Positions 1-11,495 of a DNA stretch of 64,000 nt are shown piece by piece. The notes beneath the pieces were generated by a model that was not told the origin of the DNA, did not search any database, and saw only the letters and a program-made list of their open reading frames with translations. The first letter of the stretch is position 1. The number at the start of each line of letters is the position of its first letter. A program made the position numbers and the translations under genes. The DNA is taken from positions 15,562,001 through 15,626,000 of the forward strand of contig OX419760.1 of NCBI GenBank assembly GCA_948567375.1, in the 5' to 3' direction. Source of the stretch: Lunularia cruciata. Its lineage: Eukaryota > Streptophyta > Marchantiopsida > Lunulariales > Lunulariaceae.

Positions 1-360
1 GAGTGAATTATCAAAAGAGGAAGGGCTGAACAGAGGGTTTTCAGGAAAAGATAGAGTTTTTTGAAGGAGAAGTTTGCAGGAGTTTTCAAGAGAAAGATGA
101 AGGGCTGACAGTGGAATTTTGTGGGATAACAAAGAGTTCAGTTTCGAGGCAGCAATGTTTTTTGTGAAGTTGAAGGGAAATGACAGGAGGAGTTTTGAGA
201 GAAAGATGAAGCGCATACAGTAGGGTTTTTAGGAAAAGGACAGAGGAGTTTTTGAGAGAGAATTTTGCAAGAATTTTTGAGAGAAACAGAGGGCTGAGAA
301 TTGTAAAGGTTAGGATGAGGTAACAAAGAGGTAAGAATTGTAAAGGTTAGGATGTAAAAC
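1..360 (+). repeat. Purine-rich degenerate repeat tract
   Basis: The plus strand is strongly G+A biased and repeats loose variants of two motifs: gagggctgacag-like blocks and gagttttgagagaaagatga-like blocks, spaced by roughly 60 bases. No open frame on either strand looks like a protein. A similar tract lies at 10085-10805. It may be a degenerate minisatellite or an untranslated retroelement segment; its class is not recognised. Confidence 0.4.
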
Positions 361-984
361 TTGCTTAGTTCTCCTCCTTTGTGTACATGTTTTGCCGTTG
401 AAGATTTTAGTCGGCCATTGTATTGTTTGATGCTGCTTAAGTTCCCCTTAAAAATTTATAACTGCAAGGCTTAGGATTACGATAAATTTATACTTCCTTG
501 ATGAATGTGAATCTTTAGTCCGTGAAGAGGAATAAATGAGAGGACTCCAGTCTCGGAGCTCTCAGTCTTAGTCGAGCCGCATTTCCAAGACCTATCACTG
601 ACATGATCATGATTATCTGAAAGGCCATAGACTATGATTTGTTAGAGGAATTACATCACAACCCATTGAACACAACTTAACATGGACATAACTTTAACAT
701 TGGTGATGAAGCTTGAAGAATATGATTGCGCCAATGAAGCTAATCCAAGAAGCTGTTAACCACAAGGTTACGTTTAGAAAGATCGGTAGCAAGCTGCTCT
801 AGCAAGAAGGACTGCCAGCCAAGCAAGTAGAAAGAGCGTCTGATTACAAAGGGCTTTGAACAGTTGACAAGCCTAGCAGTCTAAGCGCAAGCAGCCATGT
901 GCCTGGCGCACTTCCAAGACCAACCAATCCCCATGACAGTGTAAAAAATGTGCAAATTCCCCTCCCAAAAAAGAAATGGCTAGC
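361..984. other. Unassigned sequence with a shared repeat fragment
   Basis: No coding region is recognised. An AATAAA lies at about 531-536, after AT-rich sequence, so this could be the 3' end of an old element. Bases about 790-950 resemble about 19195-19350 in the same orientation; both contain gcaagcagcca followed by caatccccatgaca. That shared piece is probably a fragment of one older repeat. Confidence 0.35.
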
Positions 985-1325
985 CTTCCCTCCCTCTTGG
1001 TTTGTCTTGTCAATAGCTTTCCAATGGTACCTCACCCATGTGATTCTGAGATTCTTATATGAATATTCCCTAAAAGATTCCCTCTAGTCAAAGTTTGTTT
1101 GACCAACCAAATAGGACCAAGACTTACATGTCACCCATCCAAGTACGCAATCCAATGGTGGAGCTTGCTGACATGTCACCTATAAAAGTGCCTAATCCTA
1201 GGATGGAGCTTCCTTGGAGGAGATCCTCTTTGTCATATAATAAAGAGAAGGTGTTCCTTTGGGGCGTTGGATGATTGAGTGTGAAATTTTTGTTTTCTCT
1301 CTTCTCTTGTCCTTGGAGTATTACA
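985..1325 (+). repeat. F3 LTR, 3' portion (5' LTR of F3-1)
   Basis: This aligns by eye with the right-hand part of the solo LTR at 33901-34460. Both have ctttccaatggtacc, tgacatgtcaccc and a TATA-like catataataaagagaag stretch, and both end in ttaca. The first third of the LTR is missing here. The primer site follows immediately, so this was the 5' LTR. Confidence 0.7.
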
Positions 1326-1338
1326 AGGTATCAGAGTG
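1326..1338 (+). other. Primer-binding site, initiator Met tRNA type (F3-1)
   Basis: The sequence aGGTATCAGAGTg directly after the LTR end matches the plant iMet primer site TGGTATCAGAGC apart from the first base and one end change. In gypsy and copia elements this site anneals to the 3' end of the tRNA that primes minus-strand DNA synthesis. Confidence 0.7.
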
Positions 1339-1979
1339 AGTGTTTTAGTCTAAGAGAGAGATCATCCTTCTTGGAAGAGCACAAACTACTAAAACCAAGT
1401 AATTTGAGGTGGAGAACATAGAGTAATTGCTAGACTTGGGAAGTGCTTTAGAGAGCGGATGGGATGGATGCATTGAGAAGATAATTTCCCACACTTAGCT
1501 TTCTATTCTTGAATCCATTCCATATCAAGGTTATGTACATCATGTGTGAGCAAATGAGAGTTTAGCTAGTTTATCATTTTGGAGCAGAATCATGGACAGA
1601 GTGATGAACTCACCAAACTTGGTGGTATACAATAGAGAGTGGGATTTGACAATCTATATTCTATTATGATGTTATGGATGTGAATGTCCCAAATCCTCTC
1701 CCTTTCAACACTCAAGTAGAAATTTGTTATGTAGTAAGACCAAAAGTGACGTTTAGAGATTTTGTGGTTAGGAATTTTGGTGAGGAGTATTATCAACAAG
1801 TGATAGCTTTTTAGGTCCCAATGGTAGTCTTGATAGTTCATGTGCCTTCTAGAATGATTATATTGACTTTGTATTGAAGTATACATTAGCAATTGAGTGT
1901 TACAAGAACCATGTATCCTTAATTGCAAGAGCTAGTGCAAGGAATGCAAGGGATGTTGAAATTTTTTTGAGAGATTAAG
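1339..1979 (+). other. F3-1 leader between primer site and gag
   Basis: This untranslated leader lies between the primer site and the first gag ATG. No long plus-strand frame was recognised and no conserved domain is visible. Confidence 0.4.
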
Positions 1980-2996
1980 ATGACCATGGAGGCATTACAA
2001 AGTCAAGTGCAGGTCCTTAGAAATGATCAAGCAATGCAAGAAGAAGAGCCGTCTAAAAACCCAATACTTGCAATTGAAGTACTTGGAGAGGCACTCGTGC
2101 CTACAAACCCTATCAACAATGAAGCCACATTGCTACTCCGGATGAAGAAGACTTGCAACATCGAGCCTTACAAGGGGCAACATACAATGGAAGTAGTGGA
2201 AAATTGGATCTCAAGAATGAATCAATATTTTAGATTGTTCTCAATAGAGATCATTGAGCATACTGCAAGCATGTTTTCACGTGGATACTTGACCAATAAA
2301 GCCCTTACATGGTATGATGTTTGGGAACAATCCATGTTGGAAGAAAGAAGGGAGGTCACATGGATAGTAATGCAAGAAAGATTGTTGAAGAATTTCCAAT
2401 TGGTGGATTTTGTGCAAATGGCCCAAATTTGCCTATGGGGTTGAGACAAAAGAATAACATACAAGAGTATGTGGAAGCATTTTTGGATCTACAAGTCATA
2501 ATAACTAACATGAGTCTATCAGAGGCTCTTGACAATTTCAAATAAGGGTTGAAGGAGCGGATTCACCAAGAAATCATGGTGCAAAATCCTTACACGATAT
2601 TTGAAGCCATTGCTTGTGCAAAAAGAATAGCAAGAGTATTGGGTGGAGGTGAAGGAGTAGTTCTACCTTAACATTATCAAGCAGAAATGCCACACATGGA
2701 TGGACCAATACCAATGGAATTGGGCAACCTTCAATTTTGAGATTGGAAAGCACGACCACTTCAAGGAGAGCATAGATGGGTAGAAGAACAAAGAGATGGA
2801 GTCCCACAAGGAGAAGGAACTCAAGGAGAACAACACTGTTGTTACAATTGTGGCCGTATTGGGCACATATCTACCTACTGTCATGCTTGTTTCCCTAGAG
2901 GCCCTTGGCCTTCATACAGGTGATCTTTGAACAACATGGAGAGGCACACTAAAGAGAAGGAGGTGGAAATCACTTTGGAAAACAAAGATCACTAGT
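1980..2996 (+). pseudogene. F3-1 gag (capsid and zinc knuckle), broken
   Basis: The ATG at 1980 opens a frame whose residues about 60-130 have the retrotransposon Gag pattern: a hydrophobic helix with ENWISRMNQYF, then ALTWYDVWEQ. Near 2390 the coding sequence shifts frame (GLRQKNNIQEYVEAFLDL) and runs on past stops to a nucleocapsid zinc knuckle, CYNCGRIGHISTYC (CX2CX4HX4C), at about 2833-2880. Gag would form the virus-like particle and the knuckle binds RNA. The copy at 36996 has the same knuckle. It is certainly Gag and certainly inactive. Confidence 0.75.
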
Positions 2997-3085
2997 AAAT
3001 GTACCTTGTGGCCTTACTAGCTCAATAAGAAAGCAAGGGAAGGAAGAAGACAAATGCGCAAAGGTCCCGAAAGGCAACCTCACAA

Positions 3086-5147
3086 TTGATTGTTGTGAAT
3101 GGAGTCCTAGAAGGCAATCAAGTGAGAGTATCAACGAATTTGGGAGCAATAGAGAATTTCTTGTCTCGCTTTGTTGGAATAAGATTGGGAATGGATCTAG
3201 AGAGAAAGGAGAGTGAAGAAGTAGAATTACCTAACGGGCAAACAAAGAGGATTGCATCATTACCTAGATGGGTAACACTCTCTGAAGGAGAATATCAGGT
3301 TGCAATTGAGTGGCAAGTGATACAATTAGCTCATTATAATGCAATCTTAGGCATGCCATGGATGGAGCATTACAACCCTATGGTAGATTGGAGGAAGAAA
3401 GTAGTGAGAACCTACCAATGGTCGATCATTGGGGTTAAAGAAAAATCACACAGACAAGAACTACCTCTATATGTCATAGGGACGGCAATTGTCTGTAAGA
3501 CCGATAGGAGTTTCATAGGTCTAATAAGAGAAGTCCAGAGTGCACAACTTGATGGACAAATTCTTAAGAAATTGAAGGATGTGGTGGATGAATTTCAAGA
3601 TGTCTTTCCTGATGATCTACCCTTAGGATTACCACCAAAAAGGAGAGTAGATCATAAAATTGAGACACTCCCAGGAAGACACCTCCTTGTAAGGCCCCAT
3701 ATTGCCTATCATCTCATGAGTTGGAGGAGTGTAAGTCTCAAATTGAGGAGATGCTGCAGAAAGGGTTCATCCAACCTATCATATCACCATATGGGGCTCT
3801 TGTCTTGTTTGTGAAGAAGAAGGACGGTACAATGCACATGTGCATTGATTATTGGGGTCTCAATTAGCAAACAATGAAGAACAAATACCCCTTACCTTGC
3901 ATAGGTGACCTATTTGATCAACTCCATAGAGCAAGATACTTCACCAAATTGGACTTGTAGAGCGGTTACAATCAAATCCAAATTGTAGAGGAATGTGTAC
4001 AAAATTGCTTTGAATTAGGTATGGCCACTTTGAGTATCTCGTGATGCCTTTTGGCCTCACCAATGTACCTACCACTTTCATGAGTCTAATGAATGGCATA
4101 TTTTGTCCATACTTGGATAAGCCTATTATTGTCTTCTTAGATGGCATCTTAGTATACAATTGCACGATGACAAAACAAAAATAACATCTATGAGAAGTTC
4201 TCTAGATTCTAAGACAGAATCAATTGTATGCCAAAATCTCAAAGTGCAAGTTTGGCAAGTCTGAAGTAGACTACTTGGGGCATAGAGTAAGTGCAGAGTG
4301 CATTCAAGTATTGACAAATAAAATAGAGGTCATTCAAAAATAGAGTGCCCTAGAAGATCAGACTCAACTCAAGAGCTTCTTGGGATTGACGGGATTTTAT
4401 CATAGATTTGTCAAGGACTTCTCCAAGGTTGCACAACCTTTAAAAACACTACTTGACAAGTGGAAGAAGTAGATATGGAGAACCATACAAGAGTTGGCCT
4501 TTCAAGAATTGAAAGCCACCTTGCTACATGCATCAATTTTGAAGTGATATGACACAAAATGTCCAATCAAGTTGGCTATAGATGCATCAGGCATAGCAAT
4601 AAGAGCAGTCCTACAACAAGAGTAGCATGACGGATGGCATCCAATTGCATATTTCTCTCAAAATTTATTACCAGAAGAGTGCAACTATCATACCACAAAA
4701 CAAGAAGAGCTGGCCATTGTCCTTGCAACCAAGCATTGGAAACACTATCTAGGCAAGAACAAATTTGTAGTAGAGACAAACCAAAAACCTCTAGTCTACC
4801 TAGAGACACAAAAAGATCTATCTCATTGCCAAATTTTGTGGGCAAATTGGCAACAATGCTTCAACATGACAATCACCTATGTGGAAGGTAGAAGCAACTT
4901 GCAGATGCATTCACTTGCATGCTGATGGCAAACAATTTGGTGGCAGAGGTTAAGATTAACCCTGACTTTTGGCCAGAGATTCTGGCTACTACAAAAATTG
5001 ATCCACAAATTATAGGAGTGCAATCATCCTAAGGTTTCACAAGCACCCAAGGACTCACCTTTTGTGATGGCAAATTAGAGATCTAGAATGTCCTAGAATT
5101 ATGCACCACCATTCTAGCAGAATGTCATGATTTGGCCATTGCAGGTC
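3086..5147 (+). pseudogene. F3-1 pol (protease, RT, RNase H), broken and truncated
   Basis: Domains in order are a retropepsin remnant at about 3086-3420 (IENFLS, then NAILGMPWMEHYNP), an RT at about 3600-4170 and an RNase H at about 4490-4900. The protease catalytic Asp-Ser/Thr-Gly is replaced by an Asn-Leu-Gly sequence. The RT reads FLDG where F3-2 reads FLDD, so one catalytic aspartate is lost. Many stops are TAG where F3-2 has CAG or TGG, including KLDL*SGYNQI. The end abuts the F1 LTR at 5148. Confidence 0.75.
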
Positions 5148-5829
5148 TCTAATACCCATGTGTGTGGTATTATGATATTTAGCTTAGTATTATAATTACT
5201 TGAGAGACATTATTTATATAGAGATAAAGGATGGTTCTACATTAGTCATGATTAGCTAAAGTTAGTTATAACTAAGATAGAGTGGACCTTACTTTAGAGG
5301 AAGTGGAAAAGATGAGCACCATTATTTTGGATTCTAGTGTGTTGACTTGGTATTATTCCTAGGTGTTTGGCTTTGAGGAAAGAGTTTAGAACTCTTGGGT
5401 CCGCAAACCTTTTTGTTTTGGATTCTTCTTTAGTCCAAGGATAGCCCATGTGAGGGAATCCTTGACTTAGTGAGTGGGTCAAGATAAGATCACATGCTTA
5501 GAGAATATGCCCATGTGAATGGATATTCCTTTCTACTTTTTGACTTTACTTGACTTTAGCCTAGTAACTTGATTTACTCTAGTAATTAGTAACTTTGGTG
5601 CGTAATTATTTCACAAGTATATAAACAAGGGGTGAGGGGGTACTCATCATCCTTTCATTTGCAACTATCTCTCTCGCATTGAGTTCTTTAGTGAGCAATG
5701 TCTTGAGTTTTAGAGTATTAGCCTTGGGAGGAGTATGATGGAGTTGGGATCCTTGCCTTCTTGGTCCATAGTGCGCTACCATAATAGCCATCAGAGGTTC
5801 ATCTTGAGTGAGAGACAAGCTGGCTCACA
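5148..5829 (+). repeat. F1 LTR (plus), 5' LTR of truncated element F1-a
   Basis: This is one of ten F1 LTR copies or pieces in the window. It starts tctaataccc (the family start is TGTAACACCC with the second base changed) and ends ggctcaca. The primer site follows at 5830. A good TATA box, tatataaa, lies at 5618-5625. The left flank is aggtc; no right-hand duplicate is present because the element is truncated. Confidence 0.85.
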
Positions 5830-6041
5830 TTTTTGGTTCCGTTGCCGTGACCTCTCTAGAAGGCAAGCTAATGTTCCAAGAACTATTCTTTATTAGGCAG
5901 AAGGAGGCTATGAGAGCTCACTTGGAGAGAACTGTAGGGGAGGAGAGTGCTAAACTTATGTTAGAGAACTTGGACCCATTTTTATACCCTGTAGTTCATT
6001 ATGATATCTTTGAGGTGATTTTGTACATCTTGTACACTTGA
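5808..6041 (+). CDS. F1-a LTR-spanning leader ORF, unknown function
   Basis: This 77-codon frame starts with an ATG in the last 25 bases of the LTR, crosses the primer site and ends with a TGA. The same frame recurs in F1-A, F1-B and F1-D. The conserved end reads PVVHYDIFEVILYILYT; the middle is charged and helical-looking (RQKEAMRAHLERT). No family is recognised. It may be only a leader that happens to stay open. If translated, it would be an upstream ORF able to affect Gag translation. Confidence 0.35.
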   Translation: MRDKLAHIFGSVAVTSLEGKLMFQELFFIRQKEAMRAHLERTVGEESAKLMLENLDPFLYPVVHYDIFEVILYILYT

Positions 6042-6944
6042 GTGGATTTGGAGAGATTGGGTGAGGTGGATTGTAGATTTTGGGGATTAAGATGATTTTG
6101 GGCAAAATCTCAAGTTTGAGATCTGGACTTGAAATTTCTACACATGATAGCTTGGGTTATCCTTTAGTAAGCACAATTGAAATTATTGTGAGAGCTACTA
6201 TGCATAATGGGCTAGAATATTTGAAAGTTGATAGGGTAAACTACTCCCACAACTACATGCTCTTTGGAAAATTGTATAGAGTCTGCCATTTCTTCAAGTT
6301 TAAGTGGATTGTGCTAAAAATTCAGTGCATTGTTTCCTACCTTTTGACACAAAAATTAGAGAGAGATCATTCTTCCACAAGGAGTTATGAGTTTTTAAAG
6401 TGAGGGGGTGGTTTTTAGACCAAATCTGAAATATGTGTGCTGAATAGAAAGGTGCCTAGGCCAAATGACTCAATAAAAAGATCTTAAATTTTCCAGGAAG
6501 GGAGACCTAGAGCTATAATCATGTGGAAAAAGTTTCAGAGGACTATGACATACCAGTTGAGAGATTTGAGTGACATTGTGAGGAATGATCAAATTTGGAG
6601 AGTTGAGATCTCATGCATGAGGAGTTTGAGAGCAACAAAAAGCATCTTTGAGTGTTTAGATTCATCTTGGGAACATAGAGGGCATCAAGAGTAAAAATTG
6701 AGACTATGAAATGTTCCCCAAGGGTTTGAAGTGATTCTAGGGGTGGATTTGAGGAAAAGAGAGTTTAGAATAGAATTTGAAGAGAGTGTTGAGAGGATCC
6801 AAAAACCTACACCACTTGGAGGAAAGAGTGAGCCTAAGTGCTTTCTATGTAGAGAGAAGGGACATAAGGCAAGTTCATGTCCATTGACCTTTGAGAGCAA
6901 GAGATTGAGGGAAATGAGAAGCTTACTTGACTTGGGTTTGAGGT
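5830..6944 (+). mobile_element. F1-a internal leader and zinc-knuckle frame, truncated
   Basis: Starting with tttttggttccgttgccg (primer site), this is the 5' internal part of an F1 element. From about 6541 it encodes the F1 ORF0 segment: DLSDIV and SSWEH, then VILGVDLRKREF and a zinc knuckle CFLCREKGHKASSC. Here the two halves of ORF0, which are offset by one base in the other copies, lie in one frame apart from two stops. The copy ends at 6944, where an inverted F1 leader begins. Confidence 0.65.
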
Positions 6945-7769
6945 GATTGTACTTCTTACACTCCTCATGCATGAAATCTAAACTCTGCAAAATTGACCCT
7001 TCTTCATAGTGTTAGTCAAATCTTGCAGTTGGTATGTCATAGTCCTTTGAAAATTTTCAAACTTGATCATAACTCCAGGGTGTCCCTCTTTGCAAAATTT
7101 CAAATCTTTTCATTAATCCATTTGGCCTAGCGATGTTTTTATTCAGCACACATATTTCAGATTTGGTCTTAAAACCACCCCGCTCACTTTAAAAACTTTT
7201 TATTGTCTGCTCAAGAATGATCTCTATCTAATTTTTATGTCAACAGGTACGATACAATGTACTGGATTTTCTTGGAAAGTTTCACTTCAAAACACTGAAA
7301 ATTGAAGAAATGGCAGACTTTGTACAAGTTTCCAGAGAACATGCAATTGTAGAAGTAGTTTACCCTATTAATTTTCAAAAATTCTAGCCTAGTGCGCATA
7401 GCAGCTCTCACAATAATTTCAAGTATGATTAATGAAAAATAACCCAAGCTATCATGTATATAAATTTTAAGTCTAGATCCCAAACTTGAGATTTTGCCCA
7501 AAACCACCTTAATGTCCAAAATTTGCAATCCACCTCATACAATCTCTCCAAATCCTCTCAAGTGTACAAGATGTACAAAATCACCTCAAAGATATCATAA
7601 TGAACTATAGGGTATACGAATGGATCCAAATTCTCTAACATAAGTTCAACACTCTCCTCTCCTAAAGTTCTCTCCAAGTGAGCTCTCATAGCCTCTTTCT
7701 ATCTAATATAGAATTGTACGCGGAACATTATCTTGCCTTCTAGAGAGGTATTGGCAAGGGAACCAAAAA
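6945..7769 (-). mobile_element. F1-b internal leader, inverted and truncated
   Basis: Read on the minus strand this is the first about 800 bases of an F1 interior, from the primer site at 7769 downwards. It matches the F1-a leader in opposite orientation, so 5148-6625 and 6958-8460 form long inverted arms. It stops just after the segment matching tctcatgcatgaggagt of F1-a. No gag or pol is attached. Confidence 0.65.
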
Positions 7770-8460
7770 TGTGAGCTAGCCTATCTCTCACTCAAGATGA
7801 AACTCTGATGGCTATTATGGTTATAGAACATGGACTAAGAAGGTAAGGAATCCCAACTCCATCATACTCCTCCAAGGCTAACACTCCAAGACTCAAGACA
7901 TTGCTCACTAGAGAACTCAATGAGAGAGAGATAGTTGCAAATGAAAGGATAATGAGTACCTCCTCATTCCTTGTTTATAAACTTGTGAAATAGTTACACA
8001 CCAAAGTTACTAATTACTGGAGTGACTCAAGTTACTAGGCTAAAAGTCAAGTAAAGTCAAAAAGTATCAAGGAATATCTATCCACATGGGCATATTCCAC
8101 TAAGCATGTGATCTTATCTTGACCCAACCGCTAAGTCAAGGATTTCTTCACATGGGCTATCCTTGGTCTATAGAAGAATCCAAAGCAAAAAGGCTTGGGG
8201 GCCCAAGAGTTCTCAACTTTTTCCTCAAAGCCAAACACCTAGGAATAATACCAAGTCAACACACCAGAATCCAAAATAGTGGTGTTCATCTTTTCCACTT
8301 CCTCTAGAGTAAGGTCCCCTCTGTCTTAGCTATGACTAAAGTTAGCTAATCATGACTAATGTGGAACCATCCTTTATCCCTATAAAATAATATCTCTCAA
8401 GTTCTTGTAATACCAAGCTAAATATCACAATACCATACACATGCACAAATGGGTATTATA
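7770..8460 (-). repeat. F1 LTR (minus), 5' LTR of F1-b
   Basis: On the plus strand it begins tgtgagctagcc and ends gggtattata. That is the reverse complement of a full F1 LTR with one end mutated. A second F1 LTR in the same orientation follows with no spacer. Confidence 0.8.
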
Positions 8461-9133
8461 GGCCTGTCTCTCACTCAAGATGAACCTCTGATAGCTATTA
8501 TGGTAACGCACTATGGACTTAGAAGGCAAGGAACCCCAACCCCATCATACTTCTTCAAGGCTAACACTCCAAGGCTCAAGACATTGCTCACAAGAGAACT
8601 CAATGAGAGATAGATAGTTGCAAATGAAAGGATGATGAGTACCTCCTCACTCCTAGTTTATATACTTGTGAAATAGTTACACACTAAAGTTACTAATTAT
8701 TATAGTAACTCAAGTTACTAGACTAAAAGTCAAGTAAAGTAAAAAAATATAAAGGAATATCCATCCATATAGGCATATTCTACTAAGCATGTGATCTTAT
8801 CTTGACCCAACCACTAAGTCAAGGATTCCTTCATATGGGCTATCCTTGGACTATAGAAGAATCCAACACAAAAAGGCTTGCGGGCCCAAGAGTTCTTAAT
8901 GCTTTCCTCAAAGCCAAGCACCTAGGAATAATACCAAGTCAACACACTAGAATCCAAAATAGTGGTGTTCATCTTTTACACTTCCTTTAAAGTAAGGTCT
9001 CCACTATCTTAGCTATGATTAACTATAGCTAATCATGACTAATGTAGAACCATCATTTATCTCTATATAAATAATATCTCTCAAGTATTTGTAATACCAA
9101 GCTAAATATCACAATATCACACACATGCACAAA
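8461..9133 (-). repeat. F1 LTR (minus), tandem copy lacking both tips
   Basis: The copy begins at ggcctgtctctc, missing the first 8 bases of the LTR, and stops at cacaaa, missing the last dozen. Direct abutment to the LTR at 7770-8460 gives an LTR-LTR tandem, which commonly arises by unequal recombination between element copies. Confidence 0.7.
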
Positions 9134-10084
9134 ATCAGATCAAAGATAGAAAATCAGAAGGAATTGAAAGGAAAGCAGAGAGGAAGAAACAAAGAAAGCA
9201 AGAAATCTTTGAAGGTGGAGTATTATTGGAAGGCATGATATAGGAGGAGAGCAAACAATATAGCTTTCATTTGTGGGTGTTGAATGTATTGTTGAACTGC
9301 TATCTGTGCATTGTGGAGCAATGGACAGAAAGCTTTTTGCTGCAGTTGTGTGATGTTGTGATACTGAGGTTGCCAAAATCCTTGGGTTATTTTATCTAAT
9401 GGTTGCTTTTGTGTGTTATTTACTTGAACAAAGGAAGTCTATAGGGAGTAATAATATGTGTTGAATAGTGGGGAAGTAGTTGTTGAAGAAGTAGTGCCCC
9501 ATGCAACCTGGGTGAGGAGAGGAAGAGAGAAGAGAAGAGGAGACTGAATATCATGAGGAGTGGAGGGATTTTGATCTTTGGAGATAGTATGATTCACGGG
9601 CTCCGTGTGGAGAAAAAATTGTTGTCTTAAATACTACATGAATGTTGCAAAGAACTGACTTGAAAGCGGTGGTTGTTGTGGGTGGTCGATTCTGCATACA
9701 TAGCAAGCAGCTACCTATTGGCTCAAGATTGACTGATTGTGACATTGGCTCAATGCTATAGAATGCCATGAAGGAGATTTTGGCACAAGTCAGACACTGA
9801 AGTTACATCAAACAGTTGGGAAAATTTGTCAGTCAACATTCTTCTCCACATGGCATCTCCTATTGGCTGCTAGTAAAAGCCTATTACTTGTCTCTATCTA
9901 CCACGAGAAATTCTTGATCTTTCTCATTGTACAGAGCACTTTCTTCAAATGGCATTCAGCGGGTTCAAGTTTTTGGACAAACAGTTGATCAATCGGGTTG
10001 AAAGAGACAAGGAGGAGGTTGGCTTGAGAAAGAGAAGGGAGAAAGGAAGAAATAGAGTAATGGTAGTGAGGACTTAATAACAAA
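9134..10084. other. Unassigned sequence
   Basis: No domain, LTR end or RNA gene was recognised. The sequence is of mixed composition with purine-rich patches. Before F1-A inserted, this block and the next were continuous with 18609 onward. Confidence 0.3.
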
Positions 10085-10805
10085 AAGAATGAAAAGAAGA
10101 GAGAGGAAGGGTTTTTGGGAGAGTTCAAGAAAGGAATACAAGAAGACTATCGAAAGGAGAAGAAAGGGAAAAAGGAGTGACATATTGAAGGTGGGCAAGG
10201 AGAGCTATCGAGGGTTGAAGGAGAGAGGGCTTAGGGAAATTTGGGCTGGACAATGGACTCTCGTAGGGTTTTGTCCAGACAAAAAAAGAAATCTTGAAGG
10301 AGAAGGTTTGGGACCTGTGATAGGAGAAATGGTAGAGTATGGAAGAAGAGGACTTTGGGACAGAAGAGAGGATTTGAAGGAGAAGGGTTTTGGTATGGAC
10401 AGAAAAGAAATCTTGAAGGAGAAGGATTGGCTAGACAAATTGTTGTAGAGTCTTGGGCAGAGCAGTGAGAATCAAAGGCAAGACTAGACAGGTATGGAAG
10501 AGAAAAAGAGACAAGGGTATATTGAGGGTATATTTTTCTGAAAAGATGAGAGATTTGGGCAGAGTAGTGAGAATCAAATGAGAGTGACACTGGACAGGAA
10601 GAAATATCAAGAGTTGGGGTCTGGACAGGAGAAAATCTCAAGAAAGAGTTGGGTCTGGACAGGAAGGGCTTTTGAAGGATAGAAAGGATGGAGAGAAGAG
10701 TTCAAAGAAAGAGAAGGTGGTCTTGAGGGAATACTCAAAGGACTGAGCCTAGTTGTACAAAGGAGTAGAGAACTTATCAAGAAAAGAGCTTGGTTGGGCT
10801 TGGAC
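10085..10805 (+). repeat. Purine-rich interspersed repeats
   Basis: The plus strand carries repeated variants of gaaatcttgaaggagaagg (about 10290, 10365 and 10410) and of gggtctggacagg (about 10617 and 10649). A 119-codon frame at 10089-10448 exists only because purine-rich sequence lacks stops; it encodes a repetitive Lys/Arg/Glu/Gly string and is not a credible protein. Confidence 0.4.
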
Positions 10806-11495
10806 TGTGAGCCGGCCTGTCTCTCACTCAGGATGAACCTCTGATGGCTATTATGGTAGCGCACCATGGACTAAGAAGGCAAGGAACCCAAACTCCATCA
10901 TACTCCTCCAAGGCTAACACTCCAAGACTCAAGACATTGCTCACTAGAGAACTCAATGAGAGAGAGATAGTTGCAAATGAAAGGATGATGAGTACCTCCT
11001 CACCCCTTGTTTATATACTTGTGAAATAGTTACGTACCAAAGTTACTAATTATCGGAGTAACTCAAGTTACTAGACTAAAAGTCAAGTAAAGTCAAAAAT
11101 TAGAAAGGAATATCCATTCACATGGGCATATTCCCCTAAGCATGTGGTCTTATCTTGACCCAACCACTAAGTCAAGGATTCCTTCACATGGGCTATCCTT
11201 GGACTATAGAAGAATCCAAAACAAAAAGGCTTGCGGGCCCAAGAGTTCTCAACTCTTTCCTCAAAGCCAAACACCTAGGAATAATACCAAGTCAACACAC
11301 TAAAATCCAAAATAATGGCTCATCTTTTCTACTTCTTCTAAAGTAAAATCCCCTCTATCTTAGCTATGACTAAATTTAGCTAACCATGACTAATATAGAA
11401 CCATCCTTTATCTCTATATAAATAATATCTCTTAAGTACTTGTAATACCAAGCTAAATATCACAATACCACAAACATGCACAAATGGGTGTTACA
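10806..11495 (-). repeat. F1-A 3' LTR
   Basis: It runs from tgtgagccgg to gggtgttaca on the plus strand (TG...CA on both strands), 690 bp. Compared with the 5' LTR it keeps a 16-bp stretch near 11038-11060 that the other copy has lost. Confidence 0.9.

Larger units (their letters stand above)
985..5147 (+). mobile_element. F3-1: degenerate chromovirus-type Ty3/gypsy element, 3' part missing
   Basis: Order on the plus strand is the LTR 3' part, an iMet-type primer site, gag with a CCHC knuckle, a protease remnant, RT and RNase H. The sequence ends abruptly where the F1 LTR begins at 5148, so integrase, chromodomain and 3' LTR are missing. It is closely related to F3-2 (36996-44690), which keeps a chromodomain. 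Many in-frame stops and frameshifts show it is long dead. Confidence 0.8.

Noticed and set aside
8119-8307. Recurrent 62-codon frame within F1 LTRs (also at 8802, 11155, 18270, 36657 and on the minus strand at 5294 and 22941)
   Set aside because: It is antisense to the LTR, has changing starts and lies in U3 sequence; recurrence only reflects LTR copies.
10089-10448. Open frame of 119 codons, Lys/Arg/Glu/Gly-rich
   Set aside because: It is produced by purine-rich repeats without stops; composition is repetitive and no domain is visible.
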